A stretch of 64,000 nt of DNA from Ralstonia soli (GTDB lineage: Bacteria > Pseudomonadota > Gammaproteobacteria > Burkholderiales > Burkholderiaceae), in contig NZ_JAMXHT010000001.1 in NCBI RefSeq assembly GCF_023955655.1, positions 434,001 through 498,000 of the forward strand, given 5' to 3'. Below the pieces are notes generated by a model, which was not told the origin of the DNA, made no database searches, and was given only the letters and a program-made list of their open reading frames with translations. Position 1 is the first letter of the stretch, and every line of letters starts with the position of its first letter. The position numbers and the translations under genes were made by a program. Below are positions 53,140-63,907 of this stretch, piece by piece.

Positions 53140-53882
53140 GGTGATGCGGTTTCCAGCGCGCCGGCCAACGCACGCAAGCGCACATCGGGATGGCCAGCAA
53201 GAAAGTCATGCGCCTTCGCGAGGAAGGCGGGGGTGGCGGTGTGCGGCACGGCCCGCATCCAGGTGCGGGCTTCGTCCGTGCGGTCAGCGAGCGCAAACAG
53301 GCGCGCAGCGTTGAACTGACCGCGGAAGTCGCCGCCCTCGGCCGCGCGCAGGTAGCAGTGCAGGGCGATGGCGATGTCCGTTTCGACTTCCCAGCCGTCT
53401 TCATAAAAGCCGCCGAGCACGTTGATCGACTTGGCGTGTCCTTGGCGCGCGGCGGCCTGGAAGAGGGCGAATGCGCGTGCCCGATCTGCCGGGATGCCGC
53501 GCCCGAGTTGCAGGCTGGTGGCGTAGTTGTACTGCCCCCAGTCGAGGCCGGCATCCGCAGCGCGGGCGTACCAGTGCGTGGCCGTCTTGTCGCAGGCGGG
53601 CGCGCCCCAGCCGTGCTCGTAGCAGCGGCCGAGCATGTTGGCCGCCATCGCGTGGCCGGACAGCGCGGCGGTCTTGAACCAGAACAGTGCTTCGGCCGCG
53701 TTGCGATCGACGCCGCGGCCATCAAGCAGCCATTGGCCGAAGATGGCTTGCGCTTCGGTGTGTCCACGCCGGGCCGCGGCGGCGAGCCAGCGTGCGGCGC
53801 GATCGGCGGGGCCGGTCAGCACCGCGTGAATCGCATCGACCACCGCAGCGTCGGCTGTGGCGGTTGCAGCGTGCGAACGCAT
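53130..53882 (-). CDS. SEL1-like repeat protein
   Basis: A 250-residue protein with about five SEL1/TPR-like helical repeats of 33-36 residues (for example [20 protein letters not shown] and [20 protein letters not shown]). It probably acts as a scaffold. Its ATG shares one base with the stop of the receptor gene (TGATG), so translation is coupled. SEL1 proteins with receptor and PiuC are a recurrent set in Ralstonia and Pseudomonas; the role in iron uptake is unknown. Confidence 0.87.
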   Translation of the reverse strand: MRSHAATATADAAVVDAIHAVLTGPADRAARWLAAAARRGHTEAQAIFGQWLLDGRGVDRNAAEALFWFKTAALSGHAMAANMLGRCYEHGWGAPACDKTATHWYARAADAGLDWGQYNYATSLQLGRGIPADRARAFALFQAAARQGHAKSINVLGGFYEDGWEVETDIAIALHCYLRAAEGGDFRGQFNAARLFALADRTDEARTWMRAVPHTATPAFLAKAHDFLAGHPDVRLRALAGALETASPCC

Positions 53883-56161
53883 CAGTAACGGATGGCCAGC
53901 GTGAGGATGGCCGTGCGCCCCGGTGCCAGCGATGCGTAGTGCGATGCATATGCCTGGTTGAAGTACACCTTGTCGAACAGGTTCTGCACGTTCAGCTGCA
54001 GGCTGGTGTGCTTGTCGATGCGGTATGCGGCCATCGCATCAAAGCGCCAGTACGCCGGCACCCACTTCGGGTTGGCAGGGTTGGCGCTGCCCCACACCTT
54101 TGACACGTAATACGCGCCGCCGCCCAGCGTGAGTTTCGGCATCGGCTGATACGTCGTCCACAGGCTGAAGCTGTTCTTGGGCGTGTTGGGGAATTCGGTG
54201 CCGTTGGTGGCGCCAAAGGCCGCGCCTGCGCCACCGGCGTTGCGCAGCTCGCTCTTGAGGAACGTGTAGCCGCCGAACACCTGCCACGTGCTGGTGAGCG
54301 CGCCCGACCAGCCGAGCTCGAAGCCGTCCACGCGCTTGTTGCCGGCCATGGCGGCGGTTCCGTCCTGCAGCACGATGCGTGCGTTGGTGGTTTCGATGCG
54401 GAACACGGCGGCGGTGAGTGCCAGCTTGCTGTCGAGCACGTTCCACTTGGTGCCGAGTTCATAGGCACGATTCTTCTCAGGGGCGAGCACGTCGCCGCGA
54501 TTGCCGGCGCGGTCCGGCGTGAGCGCGCTGGTATCGGCGCCCTGGCCTGCCACCGAGCCTGACGGGGTCGACGACGTGCCATACGCCAGATAGATGCTAC
54601 CGTTCTGCGCGGGCTTGAAGACGAGGCCCAGTTGGTAGTTCAGCAGGTTGTCGTCGCGCGAGAAGCTGGAGCGCACACCTTGCGCGTTGGCCGACGTGGT
54701 GGCCGATGCGGAATAGCGGTCGTAGCGCAGGCCGCCGTTGACCTGCCAGCGTGGCGACAGCTCGATGGTGTCGAACACGTAGGCCGACTGCGTGCGCACC
54801 GTTGTCTGCGCCGGGTTGTTGTTGAGCGTGATGCTGCCAGTCCACGGGTCATTCGGGTTCGGGTTGAACAGGCTCGTGCAGTTGTAGCCGCCTGCCGCAC
54901 CAATGCCGTTCGGGCAGCGGTTGCTGCCGGTGGCGACGGTGTAGGCGTCGTTGCTGCTGCGCTCGCGCGAGAACTCCAGCCCCGCCGCATAGCTGTGCTT
55001 GAGGCCGCCGGTTTCGAACTTGCCCGTCGCTTCGGTTTGGTTGGCGACGGTGTTGGCAATCGAATACCGCGAGTTGGTGCGGCGCCAGACCATGCCGTAG
55101 TAGATGTTGCCCTGGCTGTCGTCAGGCTGGGTCCAGATGTAATCCTGGCTGGTGCGCGCCACGCGCGTGGTGTTGCGCAGCTTGAGCGCGCTCGACACGT
55201 CATGCTCCAGCGTCAACGTGCCCATGTCGACGCGGTCGCGGCGGAAATCGCGCGCCAGGCCGTAGTACACGTTGCGGTCGACATTCACGGGCGCGCCGTC
55301 GCCGGGGCCGAACAGTTGGGGGCGGCCATCGGTGCGGCGGTTGAAGGTGCCGTTGTTGTAGGGGATGCCGGTGTCGGGCGTGTCGTTCGACTGCAGGTGG
55401 TAGTACGACAGCGTGGCGCGCGTGGGCGTGCCCAGCCCGAAGGCGATGGACGGTGCGATGCCCCAGCGGCTGAAGCTCGTCACGTCGCGGCCGGCCACGC
55501 CGGCGTCGTGGTACATCGCGTTCAGGCGGAAGGCCGCGTGCTCGCCGATCTGGTAATTGCCATCGGCCGTGGCGCGCTTGTACGCCGCGTTGCCCACCGA
55601 CAGCGTGCCCTCGGTGAAGTGCTCCAGCTTGGGTGTCTTGCTGACGATGTTGATTGCCCCGCCCGCCGAGCCGCGCCCTTCATACGCGCCCGACGGCCCC
55701 TTGATGACTTCCACCGATTCCACGTTGAACATCTCGCGCGATTGCGCGCCGATGTCGCGCAGCCCGTCGAGGAAGGTGCTGGCCTGCGCGTCGTAGCCAC
55801 GGATGAACGGGCGATCGCCTACGGGGTTGCCGCCTTCACCGGCACCAAACGCAATGCCGGGCACCGTGCGCAGCGCTTCGGTGAGGGTGACGGAGCCCGT
55901 GTCCTGCAGCACCTCGGCCGGGATCACCGTGACCGACTTGGGCGTGTCGAGCAGCGGCGCGGTGAACTTGCCACCCGAGGCCTCATCGGGCTTGTAGCTG
56001 CTGCTGCCGGTCACGGTCTGCTCGGGCAGAGTGGCCGTCACGGCGTCTTTCCTGGTGTCTGCGATGGCTGGCGCGGAGGCTACGGCAAAGCTCATCGCCC
56101 CGGTCAGGTATCCCACCACCGAATGTTCGGCTCGCTTGCGTTCGGTCTGTGCTGCTTGCAT
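53882..56161 (-). CDS. TonB-dependent siderophore receptor (Fiu/PiuA-like)
   Basis: A 759-residue outer-membrane receptor. After an N-terminal export signal (hydrophobic MSFAVASAPAIA) a plug domain (about 70-180; PKSVTVIPAEVLQDTG, RTVPGIAFGAGEGGN, FIRGYDAQASTFLDG) is followed by a 22-stranded barrel ending in LTLAIRY. It should import a ferric catecholate-type siderophore with TonB energy. The ATG is preceded by GGGGAGCAGCC (spacing a little long). The Fur-like box 44 bp upstream supports iron repression. The three-gene operon is receptor, SEL1, piuC. Confidence 0.93.
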   Translation of the reverse strand: MQAAQTERKRAEHSVVGYLTGAMSFAVASAPAIADTRKDAVTATLPEQTVTGSSSYKPDEASGGKFTAPLLDTPKSVTVIPAEVLQDTGSVTLTEALRTVPGIAFGAGEGGNPVGDRPFIRGYDAQASTFLDGLRDIGAQSREMFNVESVEVIKGPSGAYEGRGSAGGAINIVSKTPKLEHFTEGTLSVGNAAYKRATADGNYQIGEHAAFRLNAMYHDAGVAGRDVTSFSRWGIAPSIAFGLGTPTRATLSYYHLQSNDTPDTGIPYNNGTFNRRTDGRPQLFGPGDGAPVNVDRNVYYGLARDFRRDRVDMGTLTLEHDVSSALKLRNTTRVARTSQDYIWTQPDDSQGNIYYGMVWRRTNSRYSIANTVANQTEATGKFETGGLKHSYAAGLEFSRERSSNDAYTVATGSNRCPNGIGAAGGYNCTSLFNPNPNDPWTGSITLNNNPAQTTVRTQSAYVFDTIELSPRWQVNGGLRYDRYSASATTSANAQGVRSSFSRDDNLLNYQLGLVFKPAQNGSIYLAYGTSSTPSGSVAGQGADTSALTPDRAGNRGDVLAPEKNRAYELGTKWNVLDSKLALTAAVFRIETTNARIVLQDGTAAMAGNKRVDGFELGWSGALTSTWQVFGGYTFLKSELRNAGGAGAAFGATNGTEFPNTPKNSFSLWTTYQPMPKLTLGGGAYYVSKVWGSANPANPKWVPAYWRFDAMAAYRIDKHTSLQLNVQNLFDKVYFNQAYASHYASLAPGRTAILTLAIRY

Positions 56162-56204
56162 GGCTGAAGGCTGCTCCCCTGAAAAGGTTGGTTACAATTT
56201 TGAT

Positions 56205-56223
56205 GTAAATGAGAATTGTTATC
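56205..56223 (-). promoter_or_regulatory. Fur-like box upstream of the receptor operon
   Basis: Read on the minus strand, GATAACAATTCTCATTTAC matches the Fur consensus at 13 of 19 bases. It lies 44 bp upstream of the receptor start in an AT-rich stretch, where the promoter is expected. Confidence 0.72.
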
Positions 56224-56373
56224 GTTTACGGGTGGGGAAGTCAATGCATGGGCGGTCGCTTTCCTTACGGAAGACGGCAACTGTCCGACAAATCAGTGGG
56301 TGATGCGTGCTGGGCGAGGGGTGTCCGGGGCGGCAGAACGCCGCCTCCGTGGGGGTGCGCGCCGAGGGACGCG

Positions 56374-57327
56374 TCAGTCGCGGTTGTGGATCAGCTCGTG
56401 TTCGACCGTGGCCGCACCCGCCTTGACCAGTGCGGCGATGGTGGCATCGAGCAATGCGATCATCGACTGGCTCGGAAAGAAGCGCGCCTGCAGGCGCGAC
56501 ATCAGGCTGGTCTGCGTGAACCACGCGAACAGCGCGCCGTGCGACAGCGCTTGCTGCTCCAGCAGCTTGAACTTCACCAGCACGCGGATGGCGTGCAGCG
56601 CGTTGCGTTCCGGATCGGCACGCAGATACGCGAGGCGCCCGAGCGATACGTCAATGGCGGCGTTGACGCTGGCGAACGGGCGGCCATGCCCTGGAATCAC
56701 CACGCGCGCATCGAGCTGCCCAATGCGCTCGAGAATGGCCTGCTGCTCGGCAAAGCCGCTCTCACCTTCGAGCTCGGGAAAGATCACGCCAAAGCCGCGC
56801 TCCCACAATGCATCGGCGGACATCAGCACGCGCGTGTCGGGGCTGTAGAGGATGACCGCGTGCGGATCATGCCCCGGCGCACCAATGACCTGCCAGTCGA
56901 AGCTGCCCAGGCGTACGGTCATGCCGTCGGCCAGGCTGGCATCGGCGTCGCTGCCGGGCAGCGTGAAGCGCGCGCATTCCTGGCCGGTGGGGCCGTAGCT
57001 GAGGGCGTCCGTGTCCCAGCGGCGCACGTCGTCGACTTGAGCGGCGGGCACGCGGGTGTGGCAGCCGTACAGTGCCTGTAGCGCCGCGTTGCCGCCGCAG
57101 TGATCGGAGTGCAGGTGCGTGTTCAGCAGACGGCGCAGCGGCTTGCCTTGCAGCGCGTGCTGCACCAGCGCGACGGTCTGCGGGGCGTGCGTGAGATAGC
57201 CGGAATCGACCAGCGCACAGCCACCGTGCGCGTCGTCATCGAAGAAGAGGATGTTGTTGGACGACAGCCAGCCGCGCTCGAACACGCGCATCGAATCCGG
57301 CAAGGTGATGATGTCGTGTTCGGCCAC
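56374..57327 (-). CDS. MBL-fold metallo-hydrolase
   Basis: A 317-residue metallo-beta-lactamase-fold hydrolase. The metal motif is His71-His73-Asp75-His76 in NTHLHSDHCGG; later ligands lie in GAPGHDPHA and MSADALWERG, and GHG near 220. The C-terminal helical part (about 230-317) is an extra. Members hydrolyse thioesters, lactones or nucleic acids; this is not a classical beta-lactamase. The start is GTG at 57325-57327. It lies 13 bp downstream of the DUF1289 gene. Confidence 0.86.
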   Translation of the reverse strand: MAEHDIITLPDSMRVFERGWLSSNNILFFDDDAHGGCALVDSGYLTHAPQTVALVQHALQGKPLRRLLNTHLHSDHCGGNAALQALYGCHTRVPAAQVDDVRRWDTDALSYGPTGQECARFTLPGSDADASLADGMTVRLGSFDWQVIGAPGHDPHAVILYSPDTRVLMSADALWERGFGVIFPELEGESGFAEQQAILERIGQLDARVVIPGHGRPFASVNAAIDVSLGRLAYLRADPERNALHAIRVLVKFKLLEQQALSHGALFAWFTQTSLMSRLQARFFPSQSMIALLDATIAALVKAGAATVEHELIHNRD

Positions 57328-57339
57328 GGCGTGGTGAGG

Positions 57340-57606
57340 TCAGGCGCTGCGCGTGTCGTTGAGCCACGCGCACGCGCGCTCGGGCAAGGTCTGCCACACG
57401 GCCAGGCGTGCAGCGTCACTCATGGTCGACCACGCGGCAATCTCGTCGATCGTGCGCATGCAGCCGATACACAGGCCGCGCGCATCGTTCATCTTGCACA
57501 CGCTGATGCAGGGCGACGTGACCGGCTGCGCGCGTTCGGCCTGCGCGCGGCTGTTGCGCAGCTTGCCGAGCGAAAGCTTGAGTTGGGCGCGTGTGCAGGT
57601 GTCCAT
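57340..57606 (-). CDS. DUF1289 (Fe-S type) small protein
   Basis: An 88-residue protein with the DUF1289 motif SPCISVCKMNDARGLCIGCMRTIDEIAAW (residues about 31-59), where four Cys probably bind iron or zinc. A basic helical N-terminus precedes it. The function is unknown. The ATG is at 57604-57606. Its stop is 12 bp before the MBL gene and its start is 10 bp after the stop of the YbaK gene, so all three are co-transcribed. Confidence 0.85.
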   Translation of the reverse strand: MDTCTRAQLKLSLGKLRNSRAQAERAQPVTSPCISVCKMNDARGLCIGCMRTIDEIAAWSTMSDAARLAVWQTLPERACAWLNDTRSA

Positions 57607-57616
57607 CGGCGCTTGG

Positions 57617-58117
57617 TCAATCGCGCTGGGCGATGTCGGCCACGGGTGCGCCGGTCATCGCTTCCAGCTCTGCGGGCGTGAGGTTGAACACCGCGTGCGG
57701 ATGGCCAGCGGCGGCCCACACGCTGTCGTACTGGAAGAGGTCTTGATCGAGCAACATGACCGGTTTGACCGCATGGCCGACCGGGCACACGCCGCCGATG
57801 GCGTAGCCGGTCTTCTCGCGCACGAACTTGGCATCGGCCTTGGCCAGGGCGCCCACGTGCGCGGAAACCTTTGCCTCGTCGACACGATTGGTGCCGCTGG
57901 CGATCACCAGCACCGGCACGTCGTCTTCTGCGCGGCGGAAGATGATCGACTTGGCGATCTCCGCCACCGAGCAGCCCAGGCCAGCGGCCGCTTCGGCAGA
58001 CGTCTTGCCAGTGGCCGGCAGCATCACGATGGCTTTCTCATAGCCGAGCGTGCGCAGGTGGTCGGCCACGCGCTGGGCAGATTCGGGCAGGGGGGCGTTG
58101 GTGTCGGTCACGGTCAT
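57617..58117 (-). CDS. YbaK/EbsC family aminoacyl-tRNA deacylase
   Basis: A 166-residue editing-domain protein that hydrolyses mischarged tRNA (Ala-tRNAPro or Cys-tRNAPro in relatives). The family pattern EIAKSIIFRRAEDDVPVLVIASGTNRVDEAKV, DAKFVREKTGYAIGGVCPVGH and LDQDLFQYDSVWAAAGH is present; the catalytic Lys region is conserved. The ATG at 58117 starts the fold. It follows the HMG-CoA lyase gene by 22 bp in the same operon. Confidence 0.88.
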   Translation of the reverse strand: MTVTDTNAPLPESAQRVADHLRTLGYEKAIVMLPATGKTSAEAAAGLGCSVAEIAKSIIFRRAEDDVPVLVIASGTNRVDEAKVSAHVGALAKADAKFVREKTGYAIGGVCPVGHAVKPVMLLDQDLFQYDSVWAAAGHPHAVFNLTPAELEAMTGAPVADIAQRD

Positions 58118-58139
58118 CGTCGTTGTTCTTGGTGAGGGG

Positions 58140-59069
58140 TCAGATGCAGGCCTGGGCGATCTGGTCCTGCAGCTTGAGCAGCAGGGCGCGGCCTGCGCGC
58201 GAGGCGGTCGGACGGCCAATGGCTTGCGAGATGAAGTCACCCGCCAGCACCACCTTGTCCAGATCGATGCCGGTGCGGATGCCCAAGCCATGCAGCAGGT
58301 ACAGCACGTCTTCGGTGGCGACATTGCCGGTCGCGCCCTTGGCGTACGGGCAGCCGCCCAGCCCCGCCACCGACGCGTGGAAGATGTTGATGCCCACTTC
58401 CAGGCTGGCGAGGATGTTTGCCAGCGCCTGCCCATACGTATCGTGGAAATGGCCCGAGAGACGGTCGATCGGGAACGTGGCCGCAGCGGCTTCCATCACG
58501 GTCTTCACGCGCCCGGCGGTGCCCACGCCGATGGTGTCGGCAATGTCGATCTCGTCGCAGCCGAGGTCTGCCATGCGTTTGATCACGTCGACCACGGCAG
58601 ACACCGGCACCTCGCCCTGATACGGGCAGCCCAGCGCGCACGAGATCGACCCGCGCACGCGAATGCCCGCATCCTTCGCAGCCTTGGCCACCGGCACAAA
58701 GCGCTCGATCGATTCGGCAATCGAGCAGTTGATGTTCTTCTGCGCGAAGGCCTCGCTGGCTGCGCTGAAGATCACGATCTCATCCGCACCTGCGGCGGCT
58801 GCGCCCTCGAAGCCCTTCATGTTGGGCGTGAGCACCGAATACAGCGTGCCCGGCCGGCGCTGGATGCGCGCCATCACCTCGGCGCCGTCGGCCATCGCCG
58901 GCACCCACTTGGGCGACACGAACGACGCGGCTTCCACGTTGACGAAGCCAGCGTCCGACAAGCGGTTCACCAGCTCGACCTTGGTGTCGGTCGAGACCGG
59001 CGCCTTCTCGTTCTGCAGACCGTCGCGCGGGCCGACTTCGACCACCTTCACAAAATGCGGGAATGCCAT
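58140..59069 (-). CDS. liuE: Hydroxymethylglutaryl-CoA lyase (LiuE/MvaB)
   Basis: A 309-residue TIM-barrel enzyme that splits HMG-CoA into acetoacetate and acetyl-CoA, the last step of leucine breakdown. The DRE-type motif GPRDGLQN is at the N-terminus, SISCALGCPY and the HMG-CoA lyase signature with Cys in VAGLGGCPYAKGATGN near the C-terminus. The metal-binding HFHDT is also present. Its ATG is one base after the stop of ghrA. It lies in the ghrA-liuE-ybaK operon with the carboxylase and bioB just upstream. Confidence 0.94.
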   Translation of the reverse strand: MAFPHFVKVVEVGPRDGLQNEKAPVSTDTKVELVNRLSDAGFVNVEAASFVSPKWVPAMADGAEVMARIQRRPGTLYSVLTPNMKGFEGAAAAGADEIVIFSAASEAFAQKNINCSIAESIERFVPVAKAAKDAGIRVRGSISCALGCPYQGEVPVSAVVDVIKRMADLGCDEIDIADTIGVGTAGRVKTVMEAAAATFPIDRLSGHFHDTYGQALANILASLEVGINIFHASVAGLGGCPYAKGATGNVATEDVLYLLHGLGIRTGIDLDKVVLAGDFISQAIGRPTASRAGRALLLKLQDQIAQACI

Positions 59070-59070
59070 C

Positions 59071-60012
59071 TCAGTAACCTCGTTGCAGATCGACGATGCC
59101 GACAATCGGCTCGCCAGCTTCCAGCGCGCGGATCTTGCGCGCGATCTGGGCAATGCTTACTTCGCGCAGCGTCAGCGCCGAAATGTGCGGCGTGATGTGG
59201 ATGCGCGGTTCGGTCCAGAAAGGGTGATCGGCGGGCAGCGGCTCCTTGCGGAACACGTCGAGCGCCGCGCCGGCAATGTGCCCGCTGCGCACGGCGGCCA
59301 GCAAGTCGTCTTCCACCAGATGCTTGCCGCGCGCGACGTTGATGACGAATGCGCCCGGTGCGAGCTGCGCGAGCAGCTTGGCGTCGATTACGTTTTCAGT
59401 GTCTGTGGTGAGCGGCAGCACGTTCACCAGCACACGCGTGCCGGAGAGGAAGCCGGGCAGCGCATCGGCCCCCGCGCGGCAGTCGATGCCATCGATGCTC
59501 TTGGCCGAACGGCTCCAGCCACGTACCGGAAAGCCGAAACCCGCCAGCGTGTGCGCGATGTGCGTGCCGAGCACGCCCAGGCCCAGCACGCCGACGACAA
59601 AGTCCTCGCGCTTGAACGGCTTGAGGAAGCGCCACATCTTGGCTTGCTGCTGGCGTTCGTATTCGTCCAACCGGCGGAAGAAGCGCAGCACGGCATGCGT
59701 GACGTACTCGCCCATCTGTGCGGCCATGCCGGCGTCGTCCAGGCGCACGATCGGCAGGCCGTCAGGAATGGCATCCGGCGATTGGGCGCGCAGGCCCAGG
59801 ATGGCATCCACGCCCGCACCGAGGTTGAACACCGCGCGCAAATCCTGGCGCCCCCGCAGCATGTCGGCAGGCGGCTGCCAGACCACGGCGTAATCAGCAT
59901 CCTGCGCCGCACCTTGTTCCCACACCGACAGCCGCGCCTCAGGCAGCGCCTGCGCAAAACCATCGAGCCAGGGTTGGGGCTTGCCGTCGGGCGTGTAGAT
60001 CTGGATGTGCAT
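59071..60012 (-). CDS. ghrA: Glyoxylate/hydroxypyruvate reductase A (GhrA-type 2-hydroxyacid dehydrogenase)
   Basis: A 313-residue D-2-hydroxyacid dehydrogenase. The nucleotide-binding site is GVLGLGVLGTHIA (residues about 138-150), and the catalytic Arg (INVARGKHL), Glu (DVFRKEPLP) and His (ITPHISAL) are present. It reduces glyoxylate or hydroxypyruvate with NAD(P)H. Finding it first in the operon with HMG-CoA lyase is unusual. The ATG at 60012 is used. A perfect palindrome lies 24-39 bp upstream. Confidence 0.88.
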   Translation of the reverse strand: MHIQIYTPDGKPQPWLDGFAQALPEARLSVWEQGAAQDADYAVVWQPPADMLRGRQDLRAVFNLGAGVDAILGLRAQSPDAIPDGLPIVRLDDAGMAAQMGEYVTHAVLRFFRRLDEYERQQQAKMWRFLKPFKREDFVVGVLGLGVLGTHIAHTLAGFGFPVRGWSRSAKSIDGIDCRAGADALPGFLSGTRVLVNVLPLTTDTENVIDAKLLAQLAPGAFVINVARGKHLVEDDLLAAVRSGHIAGAALDVFRKEPLPADHPFWTEPRIHITPHISALTLREVSIAQIARKIRALEAGEPIVGIVDLQRGY

Positions 60013-60035
60013 GTGGGGCAACTTCAGGTTCTTGG

Positions 60036-60051
60036 TTGACGTATACGTCAA
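60036..60051. promoter_or_regulatory. Perfect 16-bp palindrome, LiuR-like operator of the ghrA-liuE operon
   Basis: TTGACGTATACGTCAA is a perfect inverted repeat 24 bp upstream of the ghrA start. The core ACGT-NN-ACGT with TTG/CAA ends recalls operators of LiuR, the MerR-family regulator of leucine/branched-chain catabolism in proteobacteria. A related box precedes icmF. The assignment is inferred from the resemblance and from the HMG-CoA lyase gene. Confidence 0.62.
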
Positions 60052-60097
60052 GCAGTGTAGCAGGGGCCACCAAAGCGCGCGGTGTCCAGCTTTACCG

Positions 60098-62122
<2,025 letters not shown>

Positions 62123-62160
62123 GGTGTTGGTACGTCTCCTGGTTTTGTTTTTGCACTTGT

Positions 62161-62745
62161 GGTGCATCCCTGGTTTCATCCCCTGCCGGGGCTGAGTCAC
62201 TTTCTTTGTCTTGCCAAAGAAAGTAACCAAAGAAAGGCGCGCCCGAGATGGCGACCCCTTCCTTGAATTTGTGTAACCGTGCGGAGAGGGAGGCAAACTC
62301 GCTTCGCTCAGACAAGCCTCCCTCTTTTTTCCGCCCGCTTACACAAATTCAAGGCGCCATCTAGGGCAGGAACGTCAACGGCCAAACCGTTGGTGTGCGT
62401 GTCCCGTCAGGCTCTTGTTTGTTGCTGTGTGCTGCTTCGCTTCGCTCGCTGTCTCCAACTGGTTTTGCTCGCTTCGCTTCGCGTCTTGCCGCGTACCTAC
62501 TACTGCGTGTGTGCTTCGATGGTTTGGCGGTTGGAGCCCTTGATGGCGCCTTGAATTTCTGTTGCAAGGAGGAAAAAGGAAGGGGAACTGTCTGAGCGAA
62601 GCGAGTTTTCCCCTTCCCCTCCTTGCGACATAAATTCAAGGGGAAGTCGCCATCTCGGGCGCGCCTTTCTTTTGCTTACTTTTCTTTGGCAAGACAAAGA
62701 AAAGTGAGTCAGCCCCGGCAGGGGATGAAACAAGGGATGGACCAC
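62161..62745 (+). repeat. Giant cloverleaf repeat element, copy 3 (with longer centre)
   Basis: Outer arms 62161-62254 and 62647-62745. Left side hairpin 62261-62354 (inner stem GAGGGAGGC/GCCTCCCTC followed by TTTTTT). Right side hairpin 62549-62641 (inner stem GGAAGGGGAA/TTCCCCTTCC, AAAAA on its 5' side). Central stem GCCATCTAGGGC (62355-62366) pairs with GCCCTTGATGGC (62536-62547), with a 169-bp centre holding repeated CTTCGCTTCGC blocks. It lies between bioB and liuD. Orientation is like copy 1. No gene is seen in it. Confidence 0.92.
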
Positions 62746-62775
62746 AAGCAAAAAAACCATCCCTACTCAAACGCA

Positions 62776-63858
62776 TCAATCGGCAGGCGTAATGTCGATA
62801 TGGCAATGCGAAGAATGCGAGTGCCCAGCATCAGCACTTTGATGCAGATGATCCTGCACCTCCACCCGCATCCCCAACCGCGCAAGCAGCTTGCGATCCG
62901 CATCCGCTTCCGGGTTATCCGTCGTCAGCAGCTTCTCGCCATAGAAGATCGAATTCGCCCCCGCCATAAAGCACATCGCCTGCAGCGCATCGTCCATCGC
63001 CTCGCGGCCAGCAGACAAACGCACCATCGCCTTGGGCATCGTGATCCGCGCCACGGCAATCGTCCGCACAAAATCAAACGGGTCCAGTTCCTCATTCCCC
63101 GCCAGCGGCGTGCCTTCCACCTTCACCAGGTTGTTGATCGGCACCGAATCCGGATACGGCTCCATGTTCGCCAGCTCGGCAATCAGCCCCGCACGCTCGT
63201 GCACCGATTCCCCCAGCCCGACGATGCCGCCGCAGCACACATTGATGCCGGCATCACGCACGTGCTCGAGCGTGTCGAGACGATCCTGATACGTGCGCGT
63301 GGTGATGATCTCGCCGTAGAACTCGGGTGCGGTGTCGAGGTTGTGGTTGTAGTAGTCCAGCCCCGCATCCTTCAACTGCGCAGCCTGCTCCTGCTTGAGC
63401 ATGCCCAGCGTCACGCACGTCTCCAGCCCCATCGCCTTCACGCCGCGCACCATGTCGGCCACGGCATCGAGTTGATGCGGCTTCGGGTTGCGCCACGCGG
63501 CGCCCATGCAGAAGCGGCTCGCGCCGTTTTGCTTGGCGCGCGATGCGGCTTCCAGCACTTCGTCGATCGGCATCAGCTTTTCAGCCTCAACACCGGTGTC
63601 GTAGCGCGCCGATTGCGGGCAGTACGAGCAATCTTCCGGGCAGCCGCCGGTCTTGATGGACAGCAGCGTCGAGAGCTGCACCGCATTCGCATCAAAGTTG
63701 GCGCGGTGCACCTGCTGTGCCTGGAACAGCAGGTCATTGAACGGCAGTGCGAACAGCGCTTCGATGGCTTCGCGGCTCCAGCGCGCATCGGGCGCCTGAC
63801 CTGGCGTGACAGGCGCTTTGGCGGCGTTCGGAACGAAGTTGAGCGGAGTGGATTGCAT
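62776..63858 (-). CDS. bioB: Biotin synthase BioB
   Basis: A 360-residue radical SAM enzyme that inserts sulfur into dethiobiotin. The 4Fe-4S cysteines are Cys73, Cys77 and Cys80 (CPEDCSYC), with MGAAWRNP and [16 protein letters not shown] as family blocks and the 2Fe-2S ligands further on. A His-rich C-terminal tail ([20 protein letters not shown]) is an addition to the core. It lies inside the liu cluster, where biotin is needed by the carboxylase. The ATG follows GGAAGTCCTC; a TTG at 63873 is not needed. Confidence 0.95.
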   Translation of the reverse strand: MQSTPLNFVPNAAKAPVTPGQAPDARWSREAIEALFALPFNDLLFQAQQVHRANFDANAVQLSTLLSIKTGGCPEDCSYCPQSARYDTGVEAEKLMPIDEVLEAASRAKQNGASRFCMGAAWRNPKPHQLDAVADMVRGVKAMGLETCVTLGMLKQEQAAQLKDAGLDYYNHNLDTAPEFYGEIITTRTYQDRLDTLEHVRDAGINVCCGGIVGLGESVHERAGLIAELANMEPYPDSVPINNLVKVEGTPLAGNEELDPFDFVRTIAVARITMPKAMVRLSAGREAMDDALQAMCFMAGANSIFYGEKLLTTDNPEADADRKLLARLGMRVEVQDHLHQSADAGHSHSSHCHIDITPAD

Positions 63859-63907
63859 GAGGACTTCCTTCAATCGAATCTTGATGCGTGGTTTTGTAGT
63901 GATGCGG

